This document shows, piece by piece, positions 57,764-64,000 of a stretch of 64,000 nucleotides of DNA. The stretch is from Luteibacter yeojuensis (GTDB lineage: Bacteria; Pseudomonadota; Gammaproteobacteria; Xanthomonadales; Rhodanobacteraceae). Position 1 is the first letter of the stretch. Each line of letters starts with the position of its first letter. The position numbers were made by a program, and so were the translations under genes. The notes under the pieces are model-generated. The model did not search any database, was not told the DNA's origin, and saw only the letters and a program-made list of their open reading frames with translations. The stretch spans positions 32,618 to 96,617 of the forward strand of contig NZ_JAAQTL010000004.1 in assembly GCF_011742875.1 (NCBI RefSeq), given 5' to 3'.

Positions 57764-59101
57764 ATGTCGCGCGGGGAATCGACGGGTCGTTGCGTCGTCT
57801 GGATTGGAAGACCGAGCGTTGAAGAACACTTCGGACTGATCCGTGCGGGATGGCGCACGCTGGTGGCCGACCCGGCGAGAAACGGCACCGAGCTTCCCGA
57901 ATGCGGCGATGGCGCCATCGCGGTCGTGGACCTCCGCACGAAGGCACAGGCCGCGGTGCGCATCCTCGACGACCTGCGCCAGACCCACCCGGGCATCGCC
58001 TGGATAGGGCTCACGGGCGCACACACGCAGGCCGCCGATCCGTCCGTGCGGCATGTGCTGCCGCACGCCTTCGAGATCATCGACGGACCGTCCTCCCTCG
58101 GCGCCCTGCGCCAGGCCCTGGCCCGCGTGCCCGGCGACCCGCCGCTCCCGCGCGACGACGACGCGCCCAGCCTGCTCACAGGCAACAGTCCGGCGATTCG
58201 CGCCCTGTCGCAGAACATCCGCAAGTTCGCACCGGTGGAGCTGCCCCTGCTCATCACCGGCGAAACCGGCACCGGCAAGGAAATGGCGGCGCGCGCCCTG
58301 CACCAGTTGTCGGCACGGCACGCGAAACCGTTCGCGGCCATCAACTGCGGCGCCTTGCCCGCGAACCTCGTCCAGTCCGAACTGTTCGGTCACGAACGCG
58401 GCGCCTTTACCGGTGCCACCGCGCGGCGGATCGGCCACTTCGAATCGGCCGACGGCGGTACCGTTTTCCTCGATGAAATCGGCGACCTGCCGCTGGATGC
58501 GCAGACCAACCTGCTGCGCGTACTGCAGGAAGGCACCATCGAGCGCATCGGCAGTTGCCATTCGATCAAGGTCGACGTGCGCGTGCTCGCCGCGACGCAC
58601 GTCGACCTGGAAAAAGCCGTCATGCAAGGACGCTTCCGCGAGGACCTGTTCTATCGGCTGAACGTGCTCCGCCTGCGCATGCCGCCGTTGCGCGAACGCA
58701 CCGGCGACATCGAGCTGCTTGCGCAGCACTTCCTCGATGCCTTCCGCGAGAGCTACGGGACCCGGGCGCGCGCGTTCAGCAGCAGCGCGCGCAAGGCGCT
58801 CAACGCGTTCTCCTGGCCGGGCAACGTGCGCGAGCTGATGAACCGCGTGCAGCGCGCCGCGGTGATCGCGGACGATGCGCTGATCACGCCCGAGGACCTC
58901 GAGCTCAGCGTGGACAGTCCGGCAGGCGACCGGGACAGCCTGGGCAGCGCGCGGACCTCGGCCGAACGCGAGGCGATCGTGGACTGCCTGCGCGCGAGCG
59001 CGTTCAACATCAGCGAATGCGCCCGTCGCCTGCGCGTCTCGCGGGTCACCGTCTACCGTCTCTGCAAGAAACATCAACTGGCCCTCGACCAACTGCGATA
59101 A
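57764..59101 (+). CDS. Sigma-54-dependent regulator, VpsR-like
   Basis: This 445-residue protein has a degenerate receiver-like N-terminal domain (about 1-120) without the usual phospho-acceptor pattern, as in VpsR. The AAA+ domain has Walker [10 protein letters not shown] (166-174), the GAFTGA loop (213-218), Walker [11 protein letters not shown] and WPGNVREL. The C-terminal Fis-type HTH is [22 protein letters not shown]. VpsR-type proteins respond to c-di-GMP and control biofilm or polysaccharide genes. This role is inferred by family. Confidence 0.9.
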   Translation: MSRGESTGRCVVWIGRPSVEEHFGLIRAGWRTLVADPARNGTELPECGDGAIAVVDLRTKAQAAVRILDDLRQTHPGIAWIGLTGAHTQAADPSVRHVLPHAFEIIDGPSSLGALRQALARVPGDPPLPRDDDAPSLLTGNSPAIRALSQNIRKFAPVELPLLITGETGTGKEMAARALHQLSARHAKPFAAINCGALPANLVQSELFGHERGAFTGATARRIGHFESADGGTVFLDEIGDLPLDAQTNLLRVLQEGTIERIGSCHSIKVDVRVLAATHVDLEKAVMQGRFREDLFYRLNVLRLRMPPLRERTGDIELLAQHFLDAFRESYGTRARAFSSSARKALNAFSWPGNVRELMNRVQRAAVIADDALITPEDLELSVDSPAGDRDSLGSARTSAEREAIVDCLRASAFNISECARRLRVSRVTVYRLCKKHQLALDQLR

Positions 59102-59102
59102 C

Positions 59103-59187
59103 CGTGGGAGCCGCCATGGCGGCGGGAAGCCCACGGAGCAGTGAAGCGGTGACGCAGGGTCCCTTCGCCGCCATGGCGGCTCCTGCA
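59103..59187. repeat. Family A element, CCATGG-core variant
   Basis: CGTGGGAGCCGCCATGGCGG to GCCATGGCGGCTCCTGCA is an 85-bp copy immediately after the VpsR-like stop. Both arms carry the same CCATGG core. Confidence 0.92.
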
Positions 59188-59202
59188 GTGAAGATTCCCT
59201 CG

Positions 59203-59241
59203 GAAAAGAAAACTCCCGGCCCTCTGGGAGGACCGGGAGTT
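59203..59241 (-). terminator. Intrinsic terminator on the reverse strand
   Basis: On the reverse strand AACTCCCGG, a 13-base loop and CCGGGAGTT are followed by TTTTCTTTTCC. The forward strand has no U-run after the hairpin, so it ends a leftward transcript. No annotated leftward gene precedes it, which points to an unannotated RNA. Confidence 0.7.
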
Positions 59242-59501
59242 CCCATTCGTCGTCCGGCTTGGCAGGGTCGTCGGGCGAGCGAACCACGCGGCTTCACAGG
59301 GCCTTGTTCCTAGGGGGAGCAATCGCCGTGCCACGCCGGCGCTGCTTTGATTCGCAAGGAATTTCCCCGGACTGGCTCCGTCGCGGCCGTTCAGCCTCTG
59401 TAGCGACCTGTAACACGACGTTGCAGCGGCGCTACACGCCATCCGTTGTCCCCGCTGCCCGCGCCTTATACGATGCTTGTCCCCTCTGGAGTCGCAAGCC
59501 C
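59242..59501. other. Gene-poor stretch before argD
   Basis: Together with the repeat and terminator to its left this makes 400 bp without a convincing gene. It contains the inverted repeat TGTAGCG…CGCTACA (59399-59405 and 59430-59436) and a TTATAC -10-like element close to the argD start. A leftward RNA ending at 59203-59241 would arise here. No clear promoter for it was identified. Confidence 0.5.
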
Positions 59502-60752
59502 ATGTCGCCGTCGCACCCTGTCGATCCTTCCGAACTCACCGGCCTGGGCAAGCGCTACTGGCTTTCCGTGTACCGGCCGCGGGACGTCGTGCTCGATCAC
59601 GGCAAGGGCGCGCGCGTATGGGATACGGAAGGCCGCGACTACCTCGACTTCGGCGCCGGCATCGCGGTCAATGCGCTCGGCCACCAGGACCCGGACCTCG
59701 TCGATGCGCTGGTCGCGCAGGCGCACAAGCTCTGGCACGCCAGCAACGTCTTCTACTCCGAACCGCCGCTGCGCCTCGCGCAGGAACTGGTTGAGCATGC
59801 GCCGTTCGCCGAGCGCGTGTTCCTGTGCAACTCCGGCACCGAGGCCAACGAAGCCGCGATCAAGCTCGTGCGCAAGTGGGCGGCGGCGCAGGGCAGGACG
59901 CCGGAGAACCGCGTGATCGTCACCTTCTTCGGCTCGTTCCATGGCCGCACGCTGGGTTCGCTGACGGCCACGGCGCAGCCGAAGTACCAGGAAGGCTACG
60001 AACCGCTGCCCGGCGGTTTCCGCTACGTGCCGTTCAACGATCCCGTCGCGCTGGAAGAGGCGTTCGCCCAGGGCGGCGTCGCGGGCGTCATGCTCGAGCC
60101 GGTGCAGGGCGAGGGCGGCGTGATGCCTGCCGAGCCCGGCTTCCTGAAGAAGGTGCGAGACCTGTGCGACACGCACGGCGCGCTGATGCTGCTCGACGAG
60201 ATCCAGAGCGGCATGGGCCGTACCGGCATGCTGTTCGCGCATACGCACGATCACGTCACGCCCGATATCGTCACCCTGGCCAAGGCCCTGGGCGCGGGCT
60301 TCCCGATCGGCGCCATGCTGGTGGGGCCGAAGGCGGCCGACACGATGCAGTTCGGTGCGCATGGCACGACCTTCGGCGGCAACCCGATGGCCGCCGCGGT
60401 GGCTCGGGTGGCGCTGGCGAAGATCGCCTCGCCCGCGGTGCTGCTCAACGTGGAACGCCAGGGCAACGACATCCGCACGGGCCTGGCGAAGATCAACCAC
60501 GACCTGCACCTGTTCTCCGAGGTGCGCGGCCGCGGCCTGATGATCGGCGCGGTGCTCGACGCTGCCTACAAGGGCCGCGCGGGCGAGATCCTCGATCTCG
60601 CGGCCGCGCGCGGCCTGCTGATCCTCCAGGCCGGCCCCGACGTGCTCCGCATCGTCCCGCCGCTGACCATCACGGACGAGGAAACCGCCGAAGGCCTGGA
60701 GCGCCTGGAAGCGGCACTGGCCGAGTTCGTTCGCGAAGCGAAGGTGGCCTGA
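59502..60752 (+). CDS. argD: Acetylornithine/succinyldiaminopimelate aminotransferase
   Basis: The ATG at 59502 gives 416 residues; the longer frame upstream is not supported. This fold-type-I PLP enzyme has NSGTEANEAAIKLVRKWA, FFGSFHGRTLGSLTAT, EPVQGEGGV, LLDEIQSGMGRTG and the Schiff-base Lys in TLAKALGAGFPIGA. It acts in arginine and lysine biosynthesis. It stands alone rather than in an arg operon. Assignment among closely related class III transaminases is strong but not absolute. Confidence 0.92.
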   Translation: MSPSHPVDPSELTGLGKRYWLSVYRPRDVVLDHGKGARVWDTEGRDYLDFGAGIAVNALGHQDPDLVDALVAQAHKLWHASNVFYSEPPLRLAQELVEHAPFAERVFLCNSGTEANEAAIKLVRKWAAAQGRTPENRVIVTFFGSFHGRTLGSLTATAQPKYQEGYEPLPGGFRYVPFNDPVALEEAFAQGGVAGVMLEPVQGEGGVMPAEPGFLKKVRDLCDTHGALMLLDEIQSGMGRTGMLFAHTHDHVTPDIVTLAKALGAGFPIGAMLVGPKAADTMQFGAHGTTFGGNPMAAAVARVALAKIASPAVLLNVERQGNDIRTGLAKINHDLHLFSEVRGRGLMIGAVLDAAYKGRAGEILDLAAARGLLILQAGPDVLRIVPPLTITDEETAEGLERLEAALAEFVREAKVA

Positions 60753-60761
60753 ATCGTCGCT

Positions 60762-60844
60762 TGCGGGAGCCGGCTACGCCGGCGATCCCGCGGCAGCGGG
60801 CGAACTTGCCGCGAGTACCCATCGCCGCTGAAGCGGCTCCCACA
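60762..60844. repeat. Composite family A/C repeat
   Basis: It begins TGCGGGAGCCGGCTACGCCG and continues with GATCCCGCGGCAGCGGGC, as in the element near 49903. It ends with a GCCGCTGAAGCGGCTCCCACA right arm. It lies between the convergent argD and hemL stops. Confidence 0.8.
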
Positions 60845-60858
60845 CAAGGCAAGGCTCG

Positions 60859-62136
60859 TTACAGCGTGGCAAACACCGCCCGCGCCGCCGTCACCGTCGC
60901 ATCGATCTCCGCGTCGCCATGCGCACTCGACAGGAACCCGGCCTCGAACGCCGACGGCGCGAGGTACACCCCGCGCTCCAGCATGCCGTGGAAGAACCGG
61001 TTGAACCGCGCGACATCGGCCGCGGTCGCCTGCGCATAGCTTTCGACGGTCTCGCTCGTGAAGAACAGGCCGAACATCGCGCCGACGCGGTTCACGCTGA
61101 ACGGGATGCCGGCCTCGCGTGCGGCACCGAGGATACCGTCGGTCAGCCGTACCGTGCGCGCCGCGAGATCGTCGTGGAATCCCGGCGCCTGGATCAGCTC
61201 CAGCATGGCCAGTCCCGCCGCCATGGCTACCGGGTTTCCGGAGAGCGTGCCCGCCTGGTAGATGGGACCGGCCGGCGCCACCTGCGCCATGAGGTCGCGG
61301 CGTCCGCCATACGCACCCACCGGCATGCCGCCGCCGATGATCTTGCCGAAGCAGGTCAGGTCCGGCGTGATGCCGTAATGCGCCTGCGCGCCACCGAGCG
61401 CGACGCGGAAACCGGTCATCACCTCGTCGAAGATCAGCAGTGCACCGTGCTTCGTGCACAGCTCCCGCAGCGCCTGCAGGTAGCCGTCCTTCGGAGGGAT
61501 GCAGTTCATGTTGCCGGCGACGGGTTCGATGATGAGCGCCGCGATGTCGTCGCCGTGCTCGGCGAACAACGCCCGCGCCGCATCGATATCGTTATACGGC
61601 AGCGTGAGGGTGAGGTCCGCCGCCGCCTTGGGTACGCCGGGCGAGGTCGGCACGCCGAACGTGAGCGCGCCCGACCCGGCCTTCACCAGGAAGCTGTCGC
61701 CGTGGCCGTGGTAGCAGCCTTCGAACTTCACGATCTTGCTGCGGCCGGTGGCGCCGCGGGCGAGGCGGATGGCCGACATGGTCGCCTCGGTGCCCGAGTT
61801 CACCATGCGCACCATTTCCACCGAAGGCACGAGCGACACGATCGTTTCGGCCATCGTCACTTCCGCCGCGCAAGGCGTGCCGAAAGAGAGGCCGTCGCGC
61901 ACCGCGCGCTCCACCGCCTCGCGCACCGCCGGATGGTTGTGACCCGCGATCATCGGGCCCCACGATCCGACGTAATCGATGTAGCGGTTGCCCTCCACGT
62001 CCCACAGGTAGGCCCCATCGGCGCGTGCGGTGAAAAACGGTTCGCCGCCCACCGAGGTGAAGGCGCGCACCGGCGAGTTCACGCCACCGGGCAGCAGCTG
62101 TCGGGCGCGGGCGAAGAGTTCGTGGTTCGTGGTCAT
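60859..62136 (-). CDS. hemL: Glutamate-1-semialdehyde 2,1-aminomutase
   Basis: The start at 62136 gives 425 residues. The N-terminus [21 protein letters not shown] is diagnostic. It also has [50 protein letters not shown] and the PLP Lys in [17 protein letters not shown]. It makes 5-aminolevulinate for tetrapyrroles. Its start overlaps the thiE stop (ATGA), the common thiE-hemL arrangement. Confidence 0.97.
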   Translation of the reverse strand: MTTNHELFARARQLLPGGVNSPVRAFTSVGGEPFFTARADGAYLWDVEGNRYIDYVGSWGPMIAGHNHPAVREAVERAVRDGLSFGTPCAAEVTMAETIVSLVPSVEMVRMVNSGTEATMSAIRLARGATGRSKIVKFEGCYHGHGDSFLVKAGSGALTFGVPTSPGVPKAAADLTLTLPYNDIDAARALFAEHGDDIAALIIEPVAGNMNCIPPKDGYLQALRELCTKHGALLIFDEVMTGFRVALGGAQAHYGITPDLTCFGKIIGGGMPVGAYGGRRDLMAQVAPAGPIYQAGTLSGNPVAMAAGLAMLELIQAPGFHDDLAARTVRLTDGILGAAREAGIPFSVNRVGAMFGLFFTSETVESYAQATAADVARFNRFFHGMLERGVYLAPSAFEAGFLSSAHGDAEIDATVTAARAVFATL

Positions 62137-62780
62137 CGAATGAGTCCGGGACGAGAGTCGAAAAGGTCGGCAAAGCGGCGCGTCGCCGTCTGGATATCCG
62201 GAGCGGCGAAGATGGCGGAGACCAGGGCGAGGTAATCGGCGCCCGCGTCGATAAGCACCTGTGCATTGTCGACGGTGATGCCGCCGATCGCCACGACCGG
62301 AAGGCCCAGGGCCTTCGCCTGCGTCAACACGTCGTGCGCGGTCACGGGCGCATGCGGTTTCGTACTCGAGGGGTACATGGCGCCGAAGGCCAGGTAGTCG
62401 GCGCCTTCCGCGCGCAGCTGGCGCGCCCGCTCGATGGAGCCATAGCAGGACACGCCGACGATCGCCTCGGGCCCGAGCGCCGCCCGGGCTTCCGCCACAG
62501 GGACATCTTCGCGGCCCAGGTGCACGCCGCCGCCTGTTTCGCGGGCCAGCGCGACGTCGTCGTTCACGATGAAGGGGACCTCGTAACGCGCGCAGATCCG
62601 GGATATCTCGTCCGCCTCGGCTCGCCGCCGCTCGGTGTCCGTCGTCTTGTCGCGGTACTGCAGGAGGCGGGCGCCGCCAGCCAGGGCGGCCTCCACGGCC
62701 GCGAAGAGGTCGTCGCGCGGCCCATCGGTGATGGCGTAGATGCCCTTGCCCGTGAGCCGGGGCTGGAGGAGTGCGGTCAT
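62133..62780 (-). CDS. thiE: Thiamine-phosphate synthase
   Basis: The start at 62780 has AAGGA upstream and gives 215 residues. Key motifs are [36 protein letters not shown] and [20 protein letters not shown]. It joins HMP-PP and thiazole phosphate to make thiamine phosphate. No riboswitch was seen upstream, in contrast to thiC. It is coupled to hemL. Confidence 0.96.
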   Translation of the reverse strand: MTALLQPRLTGKGIYAITDGPRDDLFAAVEAALAGGARLLQYRDKTTDTERRRAEADEISRICARYEVPFIVNDDVALARETGGGVHLGREDVPVAEARAALGPEAIVGVSCYGSIERARQLRAEGADYLAFGAMYPSSTKPHAPVTAHDVLTQAKALGLPVVAIGGITVDNAQVLIDAGADYLALVSAIFAAPDIQTATRRFADLFDSRPGLIR

Positions 62781-62853
62781 GGTGTTCCTTGGGTTTGTGC
62801 GCCGGGGGTGACAGAATGAGGGACTTTCCCGCTCCACGACAGTACGTAAAGCC

Positions 62854-63045
62854 ATGAGCCAGAGCACCGAAACCACCCTCCGCAAATGGATGTGCGTCGT
62901 TTGCGGCTTCATCTACGACGAAGCGCTCGGCCTGCCTGACGAGGGAATCGAGCCGGGTACCCGTTGGGAGGACATCCCCGACACCTGGACCTGCCCGGAC
63001 TGCGGCGTGACCAAGGACGACTTCGAGATGGTCGAGCTGGACTGA
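62854..63045 (+). CDS. rubA: Rubredoxin
   Basis: The 63-residue protein has both iron-binding CxxC motifs (CVVCGF and CPDCGV), plus [25 protein letters not shown] between them, as in aerobic rubredoxins. It is an electron carrier, often for alkane hydroxylases or reductases. It diverges from thiE across 73 bp. Confidence 0.97.
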   Translation: MSQSTETTLRKWMCVVCGFIYDEALGLPDEGIEPGTRWEDIPDTWTCPDCGVTKDDFEMVELD

Positions 63046-63052
63046 CGGCGCC

Positions 63053-63112
63053 GCGAAAGGGGGCTGACACCGTTTCGCCCCTTTTCGCCAGAGATAACGC
63101 AGGAAAACCTGC
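63053..63112. repeat. Compound inverted repeat after rubredoxin
   Basis: GCGAAAGGGGGC (63053-63064) pairs with GCCCCTTTTCGC (63077-63088) around a TGACACCGTTTC loop. A second hairpin GCAGG-AAAA-CCTGC (63099-63112) follows. It can terminate rubA transcription. The GGCTGACACCGTTTC core also resembles REP sequences tied to RAYT transposases, from memory only. Confidence 0.6.
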
Positions 63113-63163
63113 TTCCATGGTTCCAAGGCCACGCAACGTGCGCCGATACGTGGAGCAGCGGTC

Positions 63164-63373
63164 ATGCAGCGATTCATTCCCTTCGACGACCAGTGGGACG
63201 AGCTTGCCGGCATCGATCCGGCCCTGCTCGTCCCTTATCACGTAGGCGTTCCGTGCGAGCACCGCCTCTCGGCGGATCAGCGGACGCCGGCCGGCTCGCC
63301 TTCCACGGTGAGCGATTCCCCGACCTGCAGGCCCAGTCTTCCGGCCGTGCCCGCCGCCAGCTCGAGGACGTAA
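63164..63373 (+). CDS. Small open frame with plausible N-terminus, possibly a truncated gene
   Basis: The first ~35 residues ([19 protein letters not shown]…) have protein-like composition. The remaining codons overlap the DUF192 gene on the opposite strand and read as Ser/Pro/Ala-rich shadow sequence. It may be the remnant of a larger gene cut off by the DUF192 locus, or a genuine 69-residue protein. No family was recognised. Confidence 0.3.
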   Translation: MQRFIPFDDQWDELAGIDPALLVPYHVGVPCEHRLSADQRTPAGSPSTVSDSPTCRPSLPAVPAASSRT

Positions 63374-63720
63374 CGGGCCGATCCGTCGCTGGGATAGAGG
63401 GCACAGGGATCGGCCTTGCACGGCTGCGCGTTGAGCTGCATGGAAACGAGCTTGCGATCCTTGTCGAAGTAGAGGATGTCGAGCGGGATGAGGGTGTTCT
63501 TCATCCAGAAGGTCCGCGGCTGGTCGTCGGGAAAGATGAAAAGCATGCTGTGGTCGGCGGCGAGCGCCGTCCGCGCCATCAGTCCCCGCTCGCGCGACGC
63601 GTCGTCGACCGCGAATTCGGTGGAAAAACGCTTGCCGTGCAGGGTCACGGAAGGCCCGGTCGCGGCATGGGCGCCAAGGCAGAACAGCAGCAGGGCCGTC
63701 GGCAGGAACCTCTTCGGCAT
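63277..63720 (-). CDS. DUF192-family exported protein
   Basis: The 147-residue protein has a signal peptide (MPKRFLPTALLLFCLGAHA). A full DUF192 domain follows: FSTEFAVDDASRERGLMARTAL, HSMLFIFPDDQPRTFWMKNTLIPLDILYFDKDRKLV and a closing [14 protein letters not shown]. The family is widespread and its function is unknown. It lies at the right end beside a likely stable-RNA promoter. Confidence 0.9.
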   Translation of the reverse strand: MPKRFLPTALLLFCLGAHAATGPSVTLHGKRFSTEFAVDDASRERGLMARTALAADHSMLFIFPDDQPRTFWMKNTLIPLDILYFDKDRKLVSMQLNAQPCKADPCALYPSDGSARYVLELAAGTAGRLGLQVGESLTVEGEPAGVR

Positions 63721-63832
63721 CGTCTGACCTTATAAGTGTGAAAGGAGTCTGCGGAGTCTACCGCGCGACTATCTGCCGAAAAGATGTCGAGACCCCCTTC
63801 ACACCGACTCGCGGTCAGCCTATACTTTCAAT

Positions 63833-63861
63833 CCCTCGCGACGAAAGCCTCCCTGCGAGGG
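63833..63861. other. Small inverted repeat upstream of the right-edge promoter
   Basis: CCCTCGC (63833-63839) pairs with GCGAGGG (63855-63861) across 15 bp. It lies between the DUF192 gene and the right-edge promoter and is followed by GTTTCC rather than a clean U-run. Its role is unknown. Confidence 0.4.
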
Positions 63862-63906
63862 GTTTCCGAAGCGTCAGCCACCTCGAAAAAAAGCTTCACG
63901 AGGGTG

Positions 63907-63934
63907 TTGACGGACAGGAAAAACGATATAGAAT
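63907..63934 (+). promoter_or_regulatory. Strong sigma-70 promoter with GC-rich discriminator, pointing out of the window
   Basis: TTGACG (63907-63912) and TAGAAT (63929-63934) are spaced 16 bp. They are followed by the discriminator GGGCGGCTC, and no open frame with a start downstream is apparent in the window. Such promoters typify rRNA and tRNA operons under stringent control. The window ends about 65 bases downstream. Confidence 0.6.
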
Positions 63935-64000
63935 GGGCGGCTCACCTCGGGACGAAATGTTCAGAGGGTGATCTCGAAAGAGGTCGCAAGTGATTGATCT

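Noticed and set aside
59046..59297. Reverse frame reading MVRSPDDP… across the terminator at 59203-59241
   Set aside because: The first residues look protein-like, but the frame has no stop near the terminator and continues through a repeat and antisense of the VpsR-like gene.
63738..63971. 77-codon forward frame near the right edge
   Set aside because: It overlaps the probable promoter, has no Shine-Dalgarno sequence, and its composition is not protein-like.

Overview
This window is a GC-rich, gene-dense stretch of a gammaproteobacterial chromosome. Everything points to the Xanthomonadales, most likely Rhodanobacteraceae (Luteibacter/Dyella-like). The grounds are the codon use, a PPi-type phosphofructokinase, the rpoZ-spoT-ridA-recG order, and the family of short palindromic repeats between genes. 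The genus is an inference from gene content; no 16S sequence is present. I found no tRNA, rRNA, CRISPR array, prophage or intact insertion sequence. A strong stable-RNA-like promoter at the right edge suggests that an RNA operon may begin just outside.

Layout. Positions 1-2184 carry a tightly overlapping leftward operon, rph-GNAT-rdgB-hemW, with hemW cut by the left edge. Positions 2266-13772 hold yicC, argS and mostly catabolic or secreted proteins: M14 and M23 peptidases, a penicillin-acylase-type hydrolase, an amidohydrolase, a MocR regulator, a cupin and an HD protein. Positions 14149-24584 hold gmk, mlaFEDCB with convergent mlaA, then rpoZ, spoT, ridA and recG. Positions 24732-35233 are largely envelope biogenesis: an ELM1-type protein, two glycosyltransferases, an O-antigen-ligase-like protein, a DUF535 protein, a lipid A acyltransferase and waaA. 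Positions 35333-42881 hold tolC, pcm, a TetR regulator, thiC under a TPP riboswitch, a ferritin-like protein, a DUF2333 protein and ppa. Positions 43062-49837 hold an S9 peptidase, the membrane pyrophosphatase hppA, two RcnB-like His-rich proteins and codA. Positions 50000-52647 form a two-gene radical SAM plus UdgX DNA-repair module. Positions 52688-64000 hold PPi-phosphofructokinase, adk, mpl, a LON-domain protein, an SDR, a VpsR-like sigma-54 regulator, argD, hemL-thiE, rubredoxin and a DUF192 protein.

How it fits together. The Mla genes supply a complete retrograde phospholipid transport system, and the MlaD here carries two tandem MCE units. The LPS block completes lipid A acylation, Kdo addition and core or O-antigen assembly. 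Three pyrophosphate enzymes (ppa, hppA, PPi-PFK) within about 12 kb suggest that PPi is used as an energy currency. Thiamine genes appear twice (thiC, thiE), with a riboswitch seen only at thiC.

The most distinctive non-coding feature is a repeated 75-90 bp inverted-repeat element seen at about a dozen intergenic sites. Its palindromic cores vary in a compensatory way. One copy has taken part in a 61-bp tandem duplication that copied the end of a gene.
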